From Roseovarius azorensis (GTDB lineage Bacteria; Pseudomonadota; Alphaproteobacteria; Rhodobacterales; Rhodobacteraceae): DNA of 64,000 nt. The notes beneath the pieces were generated by a model. That model ran no database searches. It was not told the DNA's origin and worked only from the letters and a program-made list of their open reading frames with translations. The stretch's first letter is position 1; every line of letters begins with the position of its first letter. Shown here one piece after another: positions 19,431 to 28,913 of this stretch. A program made the position numbers and the translations under genes. The stretch is taken from assembly GCF_900109455.1 (NCBI RefSeq), contig NZ_FOAG01000001.1, positions 372,001 through 436,000 of the forward strand, written 5' to 3'.

Positions 19431-20324
19431 TCAGCCGGCGACGGAGGCCCTTTGAATGTCGTGGATGGCGGCGGCGAGGGCAGTGTCGAATTCCGCATCC
19501 GATTGCTGTGCCGAGAGCCCCTCGGTCAGCGCCCGGCTGAAGCTGGCGATGACACCGCGGTTCTGCGCAAGCCGGGCGTTGGCCTCTTGCCGGGTGTAGC
19601 CGCCCGAGAGCGCCACGACACGCAGGACGCGGGGGTGGTTGACCAATGCCTCATAGAGGTTCGGGGCCTCGGGCAGGGTGAGCTTGAGCATGACCTCCTG
19701 ATCCGCGGGCAGCGCGTCGAGATGCGCGAGGATGGCGCCGCGCAGCAGTTCCTCGGCGGCGGCCTTGTCGGGAATGGAGATCGTCACCTCTGGTTCGATG
19801 ATCGGCACGAGGCCGTGGCCGAGGATCTGGCGGCCCACGTCGAATTGCTGGGCGACCACGGCGTCGATTCCCGCCGGATCGGCAGCGTCGATGACCGAGC
19901 GCATCTTGGTGCCGAAGATGCCTGCCGCCCCGGCGCGGTCGAGCAGGGCGTCGAGACCCGTGATCGGCTTCATCAGCCGGACGCCACTGCCGGGCTCTGC
20001 GAGGCCCTTGTCGACCTTGAGGAACGGAACGACGCCGCGTTCCTGCCAGAGGAACTGCGCCGAGGGCTTGCCGCCGATCTCGCGGTCCATGGTCATCTCG
20101 AAGAGGATCGCGCCCAGCACCTTGTCGCCGGTAAAGGCCGGGGCCTGCGCGATGCGGGCGCGCATGGCGTGGATCAGGTCGAACATCTCGGCCTCGGAGG
20201 TGTATTGATCCTCGGTGATGCCGTAGAGCCGCAACGCCTTGGGGGTGGAGCCGCCCGACTGGTCGAGCGCCGCGATGAAACCCTGTCCGGTTCTGATCTT
20301 GTCGGCCTGAATGGAATTGCGCAT
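19431..20324 (-). CDS. Class I fructose-bisphosphate aldolase
   Basis: Reversibly cleaves fructose 1,6-bisphosphate through a lysine Schiff base, without a metal. The 297-residue protein begins with the class I pattern GFIAALDQSGGSTPKAL. It has VPFLKVDKGLA, LVPIIEPEVTISI and MLKLTLPEAP, with the Schiff-base lysine in this last segment, and ends VVALSGGYTRQEAN. A GC-rich hairpin (GGGCCTC...GAGGCCC, 19426-19450) straddles its 3' end. Upstream CGCTAAC repeats suggest control by a sugar-responsive regulator. Confidence 0.92.
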   Translation of the reverse strand: MRNSIQADKIRTGQGFIAALDQSGGSTPKALRLYGITEDQYTSEAEMFDLIHAMRARIAQAPAFTGDKVLGAILFEMTMDREIGGKPSAQFLWQERGVVPFLKVDKGLAEPGSGVRLMKPITGLDALLDRAGAAGIFGTKMRSVIDAADPAGIDAVVAQQFDVGRQILGHGLVPIIEPEVTISIPDKAAAEELLRGAILAHLDALPADQEVMLKLTLPEAPNLYEALVNHPRVLRVVALSGGYTRQEANARLAQNRGVIASFSRALTEGLSAQQSDAEFDTALAAAIHDIQRASVAG

Positions 20325-20338
20325 GTCTGATGTCCCGC

Positions 20339-20407
20339 TGAACCGCTAACTCTTTGTGCGCGTCTTAGGTGAGGGGCGCGCGCCGTGCAATCGTGGTGGC
20401 GCTAACA
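20339..20407 (-). promoter_or_regulatory. CGCTAAC repeats upstream of the aldolase gene
   Basis: The heptamer CGCTAAC occurs at 20344-20350 and 20400-20406, 56 bp apart. The second lies in TGGTGGCGCTAACA (20394-20407), a near palindrome (12 of 14 bases match an ideal TGTTAGCGCTAACA). Such GC-centred palindromes are typical of LacI-family operators, which in alphaproteobacteria govern central carbon genes. The first copy is only about 20 bp before the start codon. Assignment to a regulator is speculative. Confidence 0.35.
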
Positions 20408-20886
20408 AAGCCTGCGGGCGGTACGATTCCCGTTCGGGCGTGCACAGATGAGGGTTCTGCCCCGCGGGCCGCTCTGCCGGAAATGGCCGGTGGGGTGTGA
20501 CCTGTCCCGGATGACATGTCATGGGAGGCTGCTACAAGGGGCGGGGCAAAAGTCCGGTCAGGCGTCGCTGAACGGTCCAGACCCCGAGAAGAGCCGGGCA
20601 GGACGCAAGAGGCGGATTTCCGGCGCGCCTGCTTCTGCCGGGAGCATCGGGGGGGGCGGTCTGAGGGGGCTCTGCAACCGTTCCGGATTTCATGCGCCCC
20701 CCCAGCCACTCTTACGCTGAAATTCGTCCCAGTACGCTGTATTGGCCGACAGATGCGTCTTTCTCCACTTTCATGCGAGTAGTTGTAGAGCGAAGGAAAT
20801 GATGGATGGCGACGAAGAATATATCGCCGCCATCCGATGCCGCACGGTATGGGCGTGGATCAGGCGCGCTATTTTGTCAGCGCGCC
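20408..20886. other. Intergenic region with no convincing gene
   Basis: Between the aldolase and cupin genes about 560 bp lack a credible gene. Short ORFs on both strands have no family resemblance. Visible elements are a perfect 12-bp palindrome ATGACATGTCAT (20511-20522), a G-run at 20650-20658, and a hairpin at 20804-20835 (GGATGGCG...CGCCATCC, loop containing AATATA). That hairpin lies about 50 bp past the cupin stop and may end its transcript. I looked for SRP, RNase P and 6S RNA signatures here and did not find them. Confidence 0.5.
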
Positions 20887-21327
20887 TTATGATGCGGGCT
20901 TGATGTCGCAGACAAGCGCACTGGCAGATTCATCGCCGCGATTGAAAAACCAGTGCACGGTATCGGCATCCTCAATGAAAGTTTCACCCGCTGAATGCAC
21001 GGTTTCGCCACTGTCGCGTCCCTCGGTCCAAGTTCCGCTTTCCATATAAACCACGGCCGGCGTCTTGTCCGCGCTGTGGCGGGCGATCTGGCCACCGGGT
21101 TCAATTGTGATCCGCCGCAGCAACAGGATATGTTTACTCAGCCCGACCTGCGCTGCCATCGAGACGGCGGGAACGACTCCGAGTTGTTCGACCTTCAGTC
21201 CGGCGTGTTCGGTTGGATAAACTTCGTCTGCCAGCGCCGGAACGCCAGCAAAGGTGAGCATGGCGCTGCTTGCGCAGAGCAGGGCGCGGTAGGCAGTTGG
21301 GCGTTTCACTTGTTTTGTTCCGGTCAT
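20887..21327 (-). CDS. Exported cupin-domain protein
   Basis: 146 residues: a signal peptide ending VPALADE, then a small cupin beta-barrel. The first motif region is ITIEPGGQIARHSADKTPAVVYMESGTW and the second GETFIEDADTVHWFFNRG. The metal-ligand pattern is partial (H-S and D-x-VHW), so metal binding is uncertain. The ATG at 21327 is chosen because GGGAG lies eight bases upstream; the ORF is open to 21366 but that extension has no signal-like features. It diverges from a LysR-type regulator gene, which probably controls it. Confidence 0.8.
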   Translation of the reverse strand: MTGTKQVKRPTAYRALLCASSAMLTFAGVPALADEVYPTEHAGLKVEQLGVVPAVSMAAQVGLSKHILLLRRITIEPGGQIARHSADKTPAVVYMESGTWTEGRDSGETVHSAGETFIEDADTVHWFFNRGDESASALVCDIKPAS

Positions 21328-21433
21328 CTTGTATTCTCCCATGGGATTGATTGCGTTATAATGCAAGCATAGGCTGCTGCGAGAATGCGGGCAAAAGGCG
21401 GTTATTCATGCCCGGATGAAAGGAATTCATGCG

Positions 21434-22345
21434 ATGGCGCGCAAACTGCCATCCTTCTCGGCCGTGCGGGCCTTTGAGGCCGCTGCCCGGCATCTGAGCT
21501 TCAAGCAGGCCGCCGACGAGCTATGTCTGTCACCTTCAGCGATAAGCCATCAGATCCGCGCCCTTGAGACCTATCTGGATACCGCGCTTTTCGAGCGTCA
21601 GGGCAACCGGCTGGTGTTGACCCTGACCGGGCGCGGCTATGCCGGCAAGCTGACCGACCTTCTCGATACATTTGACGAAAGCACGCGGGCGGTGCGCGAG
21701 GCCGGCAGTCGACCGTTCCGTCTGCTTTGCACCCCGGGTTTCGCCGCACGCTGGCTGGTGCCCCGGCTCGACCGGTTAGATTTTGCCGACCGCGTGCGGC
21801 TGAGGGTTTCGACCGGCGCGCCTTCGACTGATTTTGCCAGCAATGACGCCGATGTGGTGATCCAGTGGTCTGATAGTCCGATCGCCGGGGTCCGCACCGA
21901 CGTGCTGATGACATCAAACCGCTATCCGGTCGCCAGCCCGGCTCTGCAGCGGCGCGAAAACATCCGCACACCGGAAGATCTGCTGCGGGTCACGCTGATG
22001 CATGACGAGGTGCAGGATGCCTGGGCTGAATGGTTTGGTGCTGCTGGAATATCGCCGCCTGCTATGCCGCGTGGACCGGTGCTGCCCAATTGCGAACTGG
22101 CCACGACGGCGGCAGAACGCGGCCAAGGGGTGGCGCTGGCATATAACGCACTGGTGCGCGACACCTTGGCCGAGGGGCGCCTGGTGCGGCTGTTCGACAC
22201 CGTCACCATGCCGATCGTGATCTATTCTCTGGCGTGCCCCGAAGCCCGCGCGGACGACCCGATGATCCGGGAATTCCACGACTGGATATTTGCCGAGGTG
22301 GCTGCGGATGGGACTGCGCCGCGTCGCCTCGGTACCCCTTTATGA
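21434..22345 (+). CDS. LysR-type transcriptional regulator (GcvA-like)
   Basis: 303 residues from the ATG at 21434, preceded by AAAGGA. The start MARKLPSFSAVRAFEAAARH and the helix-turn-helix FKQAADELCLSPSAISHQIRALE are typical of the GcvA branch of LysR proteins. The effector domain follows (about 95-295), including RLRVSTGAPSTDFASNDADV and ALAYNALVRDTLAEGRLVRLF. It is divergent from the exported cupin gene, 106 bp apart, so it is the likely regulator of that gene. An in-frame ATG at 21416 would add six residues. Confidence 0.88.
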   Translation: MARKLPSFSAVRAFEAAARHLSFKQAADELCLSPSAISHQIRALETYLDTALFERQGNRLVLTLTGRGYAGKLTDLLDTFDESTRAVREAGSRPFRLLCTPGFAARWLVPRLDRLDFADRVRLRVSTGAPSTDFASNDADVVIQWSDSPIAGVRTDVLMTSNRYPVASPALQRRENIRTPEDLLRVTLMHDEVQDAWAEWFGAAGISPPAMPRGPVLPNCELATTAAERGQGVALAYNALVRDTLAEGRLVRLFDTVTMPIVIYSLACPEARADDPMIREFHDWIFAEVAADGTAPRRLGTPL

Positions 22346-22511
22346 AAGGCGCACGCGAGCTGGTGTTTCATCACTATGCTCGTGTCTGCTCCAGCATGCC
22401 CATGTCATCCATGAGCGCCTTCATTCCTGCTGGAGGCGACACACACACAAAGAAAACACACAAAGTTTAAATGCTTCCAGGAACGACAAGGGTATCTACC
22501 CAAGAAGAAGC

Positions 22512-23366
22512 CTATTCATGCAGAAAGCCGCTGAGCGCCGCGAGGGTCTGCGCCGGGGCGGTGTCGGGGAAGAAATGTCCGCCTGGGATCGGCTGTGCCT
22601 GCATGTGCGCGCATTTGGGCGCCCATGTGGCGGATACGTCGTAGTGCCGCGCCATGGCGCCGGTCTCGCCATAGAGGATGAGTGCGGGGCAGGTGATGCG
22701 CGCATCGGCGTCGGCGCTGTCGTCAGCCATATCGTGGCTGAGCGTGGCGCGGTAGTCGTTGCACATGCCGCGGATCGTGTCGGGGTCGCGCCATGCGGCG
22801 CGATACCGGGCGAGTTGGTCCGCGTCGAAATCCGTCAGTCGTGCGCCGCCCCAGCCGAGCAGGCAGGATTCGTAATAGGCGTCCGGGTCGGCGGCGATCA
22901 TGCGCTCGGGGAAGGGGGCGGGCTGGGCGAGAAAGAACCAGTGGTAGTAGGATTTCGCCACCTGCCAGCGCAGGTCTGAAAGCAGGGTATGGGTGGGGAT
23001 GATGTCCATCAGCGTCAGGCTTTGCACCCGGTCGGGATTGTCGAGCGCGAGGCGGTGCGCCACGCGCGCGCCCCGGTCGTGGCCTGCGAGATGGAATGTC
23101 TCGTGGCCGAGGCTGTCCATGAGCGCGGTCATTTCCCGGGCCATCGCGCGAAAGCTGTAGGCGGCGGGGTCCGGCGGCTTGGCCGAGGCGCCATAGCCGG
23201 GCAGATCGGGGCAGATGACGCTATGGGTTTCGGCAAGGGCGGGCGCGATATGCGCCCACATGGCGCGGGTCTGCGGGAAGCCGTGCAGCAGCAGCAGCGG
23301 CGGGCCGTCCCCACCGATGCTGCAGGCGAGGGTGGGGGTGGTGTGGTCGGAGAAGCCGGGGATCAT
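22512..23366 (-). CDS. Alpha/beta hydrolase of the fluoroacetate / haloacetate dehalogenase type
   Basis: 284-residue alpha/beta-hydrolase. The nucleophile elbow carries aspartate (GHDRGARVAHR, D97), as in haloalkanoate dehalogenases, rather than serine. The two arginines at D+1 and D+4 (R98, R101), the pair H142-W143 in YYHWFFLAQPAPFPER, and D121 in LMDIIPTHTLL match fluoroacetate dehalogenase substrate and halide pockets. The catalytic histidine lies in PGGHFFPDTAP. Defluorination is a reasonable inference, but relatives also hydrolyse other haloacids or epoxides. Its start overlaps the stop of the M20 peptidase gene (ATGA), so the two are translated together. Confidence 0.82.
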   Translation of the reverse strand: MIPGFSDHTTPTLACSIGGDGPPLLLLHGFPQTRAMWAHIAPALAETHSVICPDLPGYGASAKPPDPAAYSFRAMAREMTALMDSLGHETFHLAGHDRGARVAHRLALDNPDRVQSLTLMDIIPTHTLLSDLRWQVAKSYYHWFFLAQPAPFPERMIAADPDAYYESCLLGWGGARLTDFDADQLARYRAAWRDPDTIRGMCNDYRATLSHDMADDSADADARITCPALILYGETGAMARHYDVSATWAPKCAHMQAQPIPGGHFFPDTAPAQTLAALSGFLHE

Positions 23367-24739
23367 TTCGCAAGCGCGTCCAGCACCCGCGCCCAGCTGC
23401 GGATGCCCTTGTGAAAGCTCTGGACGTTGTATTTCTCGTTGGGCGAGTGGATGGCGTCATCCTCTTGCGCGAAACCGATCAGCATGGCGTCGAGGCCGAG
23501 GATTTCCTTGAAGTAACCCGCGATGGGGATCGAGCCGCCCATGCCGGTAAACACCGCCTCGCGGTTCCATTCATCCGAAAGCGCCTGGCGGGCGGCCTCG
23601 AATTCGGGGCGGTTGATGTTCATGACCGCCGCAGGCGAGCCGTCGAGATCCTGATTCCAGGTGATCTTTGCATCCGGCGACAACCGGTCCTCGACATGTT
23701 TGCGGATTTTCACGCGCAGCGCGTCGGGGTCCATGTCGCCGACGAGGCGGCAGGTGATCTTGCAATGCGCCTCGGCGGGGATCACGGTCTTGGTGCCCGC
23801 ACCCTGATAGCCGCCCCAGAGGCCGTTGATTTCCAGCGTCGGGCGCGCCCATTGCTGGACGAGGGTGGAATAGCCCCTCTCGCCATGCGGCTGCGTCATG
23901 CCCACCGATGAGAGGTAGTCGTGCTCGTCAAAGCCGCAGTTTTCCCATTGCCGCAGCAAGTCGTCGGGCACTTCGTGGACGCCCTCGTAAAAGCCGTCGA
24001 CGGCGACGCGACCCTCAGCGTCGTGGAACGAGGCGATGATGCGCGAGATTTCCCTGAGCGGGTTGAGCGCGGGGCCGCCGTAATGGCCGGAATGCAGGTC
24101 GATGCGGGGGCCGTGGATGGTGAATTCGTCCTTGAGCATGCCGCGCAGTTGCGAGGCGATGGAGGGCACGCCGGGGGCGACCATCGAGGTATCGCAGATC
24201 AGGGCGAGGTCCGCGCCGAGTTCGGCGGCGTTGTCCTTCATGAAGGGGATGAGCGAGGGAGACCCTGATTCTTCCTCGCCCTCGAAGAAAAATGTGATCT
24301 TGCAGGGCAGCGCGCCGTTCACATCCTTGTAAGCGCGGCAGGCCTCGACGAAGGTCATCAGCTGGCCCTTGTCATCCGAGGCGCCGCGCGCGCGGATCAC
24401 CTTGCCCTGATCGGTGTCCTGCAGTTCCGGCGCGAAGGGATCGGTGTGCCAGAGGTTAAGCGGATCCACCGGCTGAACGTCGTAATGGCCGTAGAACAGC
24501 AGGTGCGGGCCGGGGCCGTCAGCATGGCCCACGACCATGGGCCGGCCCGGCGTTCTGCGCTTTTGTGCCTTAATACCAAGGCTTTGCAGATCCGTGACAA
24601 GCCAATCGGCAGCGGCGTCGCATTGCGCGGCATAGGCCGGATCGGTCGAGATCGAAGGGATGCGCAACAGCCCCGTGAGCCGGTCGAGAGCGGTGGGCAA
24701 CTGGTCGTCAATGCGGGCGAGAATGGCGGAAAGGGACAT
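23363..24739 (-). CDS. M20 family metallopeptidase / dipeptidase
   Basis: 458-residue dinuclear zinc hydrolase of the M20 family, probably cytoplasmic (no signal peptide). Metal and catalytic motifs are LLFYGHYDVQPVDP (His and catalytic Asp), GASDDKGQL (bridging Asp), FFFEGEEESGSPSL (catalytic Glu plus ligand) and the dimerisation-domain RIDLHSGHYGG. Members remove N-acyl groups or split dipeptides; the exact substrate is unknown. It is coupled to the dehalogenase-like gene. Confidence 0.88.
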   Translation of the reverse strand: MSLSAILARIDDQLPTALDRLTGLLRIPSISTDPAYAAQCDAAADWLVTDLQSLGIKAQKRRTPGRPMVVGHADGPGPHLLFYGHYDVQPVDPLNLWHTDPFAPELQDTDQGKVIRARGASDDKGQLMTFVEACRAYKDVNGALPCKITFFFEGEEESGSPSLIPFMKDNAAELGADLALICDTSMVAPGVPSIASQLRGMLKDEFTIHGPRIDLHSGHYGGPALNPLREISRIIASFHDAEGRVAVDGFYEGVHEVPDDLLRQWENCGFDEHDYLSSVGMTQPHGERGYSTLVQQWARPTLEINGLWGGYQGAGTKTVIPAEAHCKITCRLVGDMDPDALRVKIRKHVEDRLSPDAKITWNQDLDGSPAAVMNINRPEFEAARQALSDEWNREAVFTGMGGSIPIAGYFKEILGLDAMLIGFAQEDDAIHSPNEKYNVQSFHKGIRSWARVLDALAK

Positions 24740-24807
24740 GGCTGGCCTTCGGGTCTGGATTATGGTTTGAGGCGAGCGTAACAGGCCGGGCGGCGCTGTC
24801 CAGAGAC

Positions 24808-24821
24808 TTGACCCAGATCAA
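24808..24821. promoter_or_regulatory. FNR/FnrL-type binding site upstream of hemA
   Basis: TTGACCCAGATCAA fits the FNR consensus half-sites (TTGAC-N4-ATCAA) with correct spacing. It lies about 150 bp before the hemA start and 69 bp before the oppositely oriented M20 peptidase gene. FnrL control of hemA is established in Rhodobacter sphaeroides, so oxygen-dependent regulation of haem synthesis is likely here too. Confidence 0.75.
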
Positions 24822-24971
24822 GGTCGGGGGGAGCGGCAATTTGTAACCTGTTGCTTGCATGGGGTGGATTCTATAACCATTCTTAATATTGAATAGGTGG
24901 TGCGCGCGCGCTGCAAAGACCCGAAAGACGGCCCTGGCCGTTGCTCGGTGACGATCGGGAAGGAACTGCCG

Positions 24972-26195
24972 TTGGATTACGTTGCAAAGCTGGATCAGGC
25001 GATTGACCGTCTGCATCAGGAGGGGCGTTACCGCACCTTTATTGATATCGAGCGCCGTAACGGCAATTTTCCGCATGCGATCTGGCGGCGGCCGGATGGC
25101 AGCGAGCGGCCGATCACGGTCTGGTGCGGCAATGATTATCTGGGCATGGGTCAGCATCCGGTCGTGCTGCGGGCCATGCATGAGGCGATCGACGCCACCG
25201 GCGCCGGATCGGGCGGCACGCGCAACATTTCCGGCACCACGGTCTATCACAAGCGGCTGGAGGCGGAACTGGCCGATCTGCATGGCAAGGAGGCGGCGTT
25301 GCTGTTCACCTCTGCCTATATCGCTAATGACGCGACGCTCAGCACGCTGCCCAGGCTGTTTCCCGGTCTCATCATCTATTCGGATGCGCTGAACCATGCC
25401 AGCATGATCGAGGGGGTGCGCCGCAATGGCGGGGCCAAGCGGATATTCCGGCATAACGATCTGGAACATCTGCGCGAGTTGATGGCGGCGGATGATCCGG
25501 ACGCGCCCAAGCTGATTGCCTTTGAAAGCGTCTATTCAATGGACGGCGATTTCGGCCCGATTGCGGCGATCTGCGATCTGGCCGATGAGTTCGGGGCGCT
25601 GACCTATCTCGACGAGGTGCATGCGGTGGGCGTGTACGGACCCCGTGGCGGCGGTGTGGCCGAGCGCGACCGGCTGATGCACCGGGTGGATATCATCAAC
25701 GGCACGCTGGCCAAGGCTTATGGCGTGATGGGCGGCTATATCGCGGCGAGCGCCAGGATGTGCGACGCGATCCGGTCCTATGCGCCGGGCTTTATCTTTA
25801 CCACCTCGCTGCCACCTGCGGTTGCAGCCGGCGCGGCGGCGAGCGTCGCGCATCTCAAGGGTGACAACGAATTGCGGACGCAGCATCAGACGCAGGCCAG
25901 GATCCTCAAGACTCGTCTGAAGGGGCTGGGCCTGCCGTTGATCGACCACGGCAGCCACATCGTGCCGGTGATCGTGGGCGATCCGGTACACACCAAAAAG
26001 CTGAGCGACATGCTGCTGGAAGGCTATGGAATCTACGTTCAGCCGATCAATTTCCCGACCGTGCCACGCGGCACCGAACGGCTGCGTTTCACGCCTTCGC
26101 CGGTGCATGGACCCGATGAAATGGACGCGCTGGTGCGGGCAATGGATGATTTGTGGAGTCATTGTGCGCTGAATCGCGCCGAACTCGCCGGATGA
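24972..26195 (+). CDS. hemA: 5-aminolevulinate synthase (Shemin pathway), TTG start
   Basis: PLP enzyme condensing glycine with succinyl-CoA to 5-aminolevulinate, the first step of haem synthesis in alphaproteobacteria. I place the start at TTG 24972, eight bases after GGAAGGAA. It yields the family N-terminus (M)[20 protein letters not shown] and 407 residues, the normal length. The in-frame ORF extends to 24897, but that leader is not ALAS-like. Motifs seen are [43 protein letters not shown] and the PLP lysine in [13 protein letters not shown]. Confidence 0.94.
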   Translation: MDYVAKLDQAIDRLHQEGRYRTFIDIERRNGNFPHAIWRRPDGSERPITVWCGNDYLGMGQHPVVLRAMHEAIDATGAGSGGTRNISGTTVYHKRLEAELADLHGKEAALLFTSAYIANDATLSTLPRLFPGLIIYSDALNHASMIEGVRRNGGAKRIFRHNDLEHLRELMAADDPDAPKLIAFESVYSMDGDFGPIAAICDLADEFGALTYLDEVHAVGVYGPRGGGVAERDRLMHRVDIINGTLAKAYGVMGGYIAASARMCDAIRSYAPGFIFTTSLPPAVAAGAAASVAHLKGDNELRTQHQTQARILKTRLKGLGLPLIDHGSHIVPVIVGDPVHTKKLSDMLLEGYGIYVQPINFPTVPRGTERLRFTPSPVHGPDEMDALVRAMDDLWSHCALNRAELAG

Positions 26196-26309
26196 TCGCT
26201 CTGCGCGTGCATTAAACCTTGCCTTGTGTTACAGTTAACGAAACAAAAGGACATCGCTCGAATCGGGAGGTTTGTGCGAGAGGACAGGTGTAAGAAGAGG
26301 CAGGGTCGC

Positions 26310-27554
26310 ATGATCGGGCGGCGATTTTCGCGCAAGGCCGAAGTTGAAGAGGTCGAAGCCCGCGGCTTTGACGCCTATGAGTTGCGTCTTGGCGATGTGA
26401 TGCGCGGCGAGCGTGCGACGCTTGGCAAATCCCTTCTGGATGTAGAACGCGATCTGAGGATCAAGGCCGCTTATGTGGCGGCCATCGAAAACGCCGATCC
26501 CGCAGCCTTTGACACCCCCGGTTTCATTCCCGGCTATGTGCGGTCCTATGCGCGTTATCTGGGCATGGATCCCGATCAGGCATTCAAGTCATTCTGCGCG
26601 GAATCGGGATTTTCGATCGCGCATGGCATGTCGGAGGAGGCGTCCTCGATCCGCAAGTCCGGTGCTGCGGTGCGGCGCAAGGCGTCGATGGGCGATCCAC
26701 TGCTGACGCCCAATACGCCGTTTCTTCCTGCAAGCGAGAGTTTTCTGGCCCGGATCGAACCCGGCGCCATAGGTTCAGCGCTGGTGCTGGTGGCACTGAT
26801 CGGCGCGATCGGTTATGGCGGGTGGAGCGTGCTGCGGCAGGTGCAGCAGGTACAGCTCGCCCCGGTCGAGAATACGCCCATCGTGCTGGCCGATCTGGAT
26901 CCGCTGGTGAGCGCCACCGCTCCGGTGGGTGATTCCGGCACGGGCGAGGATACTGCATCGGGCGTGTTTCAACCGCCGCGTGACGAGCGCCTGAACCGCC
27001 TTTACCGACCCAAGGCGCTGGACGTGCCGGTGATGGTGGCGCGTGATGCGCCGATCTCGACCCTGGATCCGCGCGAGGTGGGCACGCTCAGTCCCGGAAC
27101 ACCTCGGGCGGATCGCGACAGCGGTATTGCGCAGGCCGGGCGGGTGATTGATACCGACCAGAGCGTCCCCCCGGCGCAGACGCAGGTGGCGCAGGTGGTG
27201 GAAAATGACATGCCCGATGTGCGGCTGGTTGCGGTGCGACCGGCCTGGGTTCGGGTGCAAGCTGCTGATGGAAGCGTGATTTTCGAGGGCATCCTGAACG
27301 CCGGGGACGATTACGACGTGCCCGCGACCGAAGAGCCCGCGATGTTGCGGGTGGGTGAATCCGGTGCGGTCTATTTTGCCGTGAACGGAAAGCATTACGG
27401 ACCGGCGGGCGCGCGCGGTTCGGTCACGTCCAATCTGGCGATGACACCGGAGGCGCTGACCGGGCGTTATGAACTGGCCGATATCGAGGCGGATCAGGAC
27501 CTGATGCGCTATGTGGCCGAGCTTCAGGCAGTTCCCGGCGCCACGCAGGACTGA
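26310..27554 (+). CDS. RodZ-like helix-turn-helix membrane protein (DUF4115)
   Basis: 414 residues: a cytoplasmic HTH_25 domain (about 26-95, TLGKSLLDVERDLRIKAAYVAAIEN then PGFIPGYVRSYARYLG), a transmembrane helix (about 153-172), and a proline- and alanine-rich periplasmic linker. The C-terminal DUF4115 beta-domain (about 315-385) includes RPAWVRVQAADGSVIFEG. This is the RodZ layout; RodZ links the MreB cytoskeleton to cell-wall synthesis. The ATG at 26310 is preceded by AAGAAGAGG. The gene lies between hemA and ispG; a RodZ-type gene beside ispG is a common proteobacterial arrangement. Confidence 0.85.
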   Translation: MIGRRFSRKAEVEEVEARGFDAYELRLGDVMRGERATLGKSLLDVERDLRIKAAYVAAIENADPAAFDTPGFIPGYVRSYARYLGMDPDQAFKSFCAESGFSIAHGMSEEASSIRKSGAAVRRKASMGDPLLTPNTPFLPASESFLARIEPGAIGSALVLVALIGAIGYGGWSVLRQVQQVQLAPVENTPIVLADLDPLVSATAPVGDSGTGEDTASGVFQPPRDERLNRLYRPKALDVPVMVARDAPISTLDPREVGTLSPGTPRADRDSGIAQAGRVIDTDQSVPPAQTQVAQVVENDMPDVRLVAVRPAWVRVQAADGSVIFEGILNAGDDYDVPATEEPAMLRVGESGAVYFAVNGKHYGPAGARGSVTSNLAMTPEALTGRYELADIEADQDLMRYVAELQAVPGATQD

Positions 27555-27640
27555 GCCACCGCAGGCGCGATTGCCCCGGAGCGGTTATCGTATTATCTAG
27601 GCGGTAACAGCCATTTCCAGATCGAACGGGGCAAGACGCG

Positions 27641-28768
27641 ATGTCGCTGAACCATATCCGCCCGTGGCGCAATATCTATCGTCGCAAGAGCCGACAGATC
27701 ATGGTGGGCAACGTCCCCGTGGGGGGCGACGCGCCGATTTCAGTGCAGACCATGACCAACACGCTGACCACCGATGTTGCGGGCACGGTGGCACAGGTGC
27801 AGGCGGCGGCAGAGGCGGGGGCGGATATCGTGCGCGTCTCGGTACCGGATGAGGCCTCTGCCCGCGCGCTGAAGGAAATCGTGCGCGAAAGCCCGGTGCC
27901 CATCGTCGCGGACATTCATTTCCACTACAGGCGCGGCATCGAGGCGGCAGAAGCGGGGGCGGCGTGCCTGCGGATCAACCCCGGCAACATCGGATCCGAG
28001 GCGCGTGTGCGCGAGGTGATCGCGGCAGCGCGCGATCACGGCTGTTCGATGCGCATCGGAGTCAATGCCGGATCGCTGGAAAAGCATCTGCTGGAGAAAT
28101 ACGGCGAGCCTTGCCCCGATGCGATGGTCGAAAGCGGTCTGGAACATATCCGCATCCTGCAGGACAACGATTTCCACGAGTTCAAGATCAGCGTGAAGGC
28201 GTCGGACGTGTTCATGGCGGCGGCGGCCTATCAGCAACTGGCCGAGGCCACCGATGCCCCGATCCATCTGGGCATCACCGAGGCGGGCGGGCTGATGTCC
28301 GGCACGATCAAGAGCGCGATCGGTCTGGGCAATCTCTTGTGGATGGGGATTGGCGACACGATCCGGGTGAGCCTGAGCGCCGATCCGGTGGAGGAAGTCA
28401 AGGTCGGTTTCGAAATCCTAAAATCGCTGGGGCTGCGGCATCGCGGCGTCAATATCATTTCCTGCCCGTCCTGCGCGCGACAGGGCTTTGACGTGATCCG
28501 CACGGTCGAGGCGCTGGAAAAGCGGCTGGAGCATATCAAGACACCGATGAGCCTCAGCATTATCGGCTGCGTGGTCAATGGCCCCGGCGAGGCGCTGATG
28601 ACCGATGTGGGATTCACCGGCGGCGGTGCGGGCAACGGGATGGTCTATCTCGCGGGCAAGCAAAGCCACCGGATGGATAATGCGCAGATGATCGACCACA
28701 TCGTCGAGCAGGTGGAAAAGCGCGCCGCCGAGATCGAGGCGGAAGGGGCTGCGCAGGCGGCGGAGTGA
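27641..28768 (+). CDS. ispG: (E)-4-hydroxy-3-methylbut-2-enyl-diphosphate synthase IspG
   Basis: [4Fe-4S] enzyme converting MEcPP to HMBPP in the non-mevalonate isoprenoid pathway. The 375 residues start with the typical [20 protein letters not shown]. They contain [25 protein letters not shown] and RINPGNIGS. The cluster cysteines are in [12 protein letters not shown] and [11 protein letters not shown]. It lies 86 bp after the RodZ-like gene. Confidence 0.96.
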   Translation: MSLNHIRPWRNIYRRKSRQIMVGNVPVGGDAPISVQTMTNTLTTDVAGTVAQVQAAAEAGADIVRVSVPDEASARALKEIVRESPVPIVADIHFHYRRGIEAAEAGAACLRINPGNIGSEARVREVIAAARDHGCSMRIGVNAGSLEKHLLEKYGEPCPDAMVESGLEHIRILQDNDFHEFKISVKASDVFMAAAAYQQLAEATDAPIHLGITEAGGLMSGTIKSAIGLGNLLWMGIGDTIRVSLSADPVEEVKVGFEILKSLGLRHRGVNIISCPSCARQGFDVIRTVEALEKRLEHIKTPMSLSIIGCVVNGPGEALMTDVGFTGGGAGNGMVYLAGKQSHRMDNAQMIDHIVEQVEKRAAEIEAEGAAQAAE

Positions 28769-28865
28769 GGACCGGGGGCGAGGTTCCTGGCGGTTCTCCG
28801 GCACGAAAAGGCGGCTGTAGCGGGTTCCGACCGCAGGGGTACATCACGTTCCCGGACAGAAGAAA

Positions 28866-28890
28866 CCCCGCCCGTGATGCACGGGCGGGG
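28866..28890 (-). terminator. Strong hairpin terminator between ispG and ctpA
   Basis: A perfect 11-bp GC stem (CCCCGCCCGTG / CACGGGCGGGG) with a three-base loop. On the minus strand it is followed by TTTCTTCT, so it terminates the gpmI-envC-ctpA operon 24 bp after the ctpA stop; it may also slow transcripts coming from ispG. Confidence 0.8.
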
Positions 28891-28913
28891 AGAGCATTTC
28901 AGGCCGGCGGGGC

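Noticed and set aside
20440..20720. Candidate housekeeping RNA (SRP, RNase P or 6S) in the gap after the aldolase gene
   Set aside because: The conserved SRP loop and the RNase P GAGGAAAGTCCGGGC motif are absent, and no long central-bubble fold typical of 6S RNA was evident.
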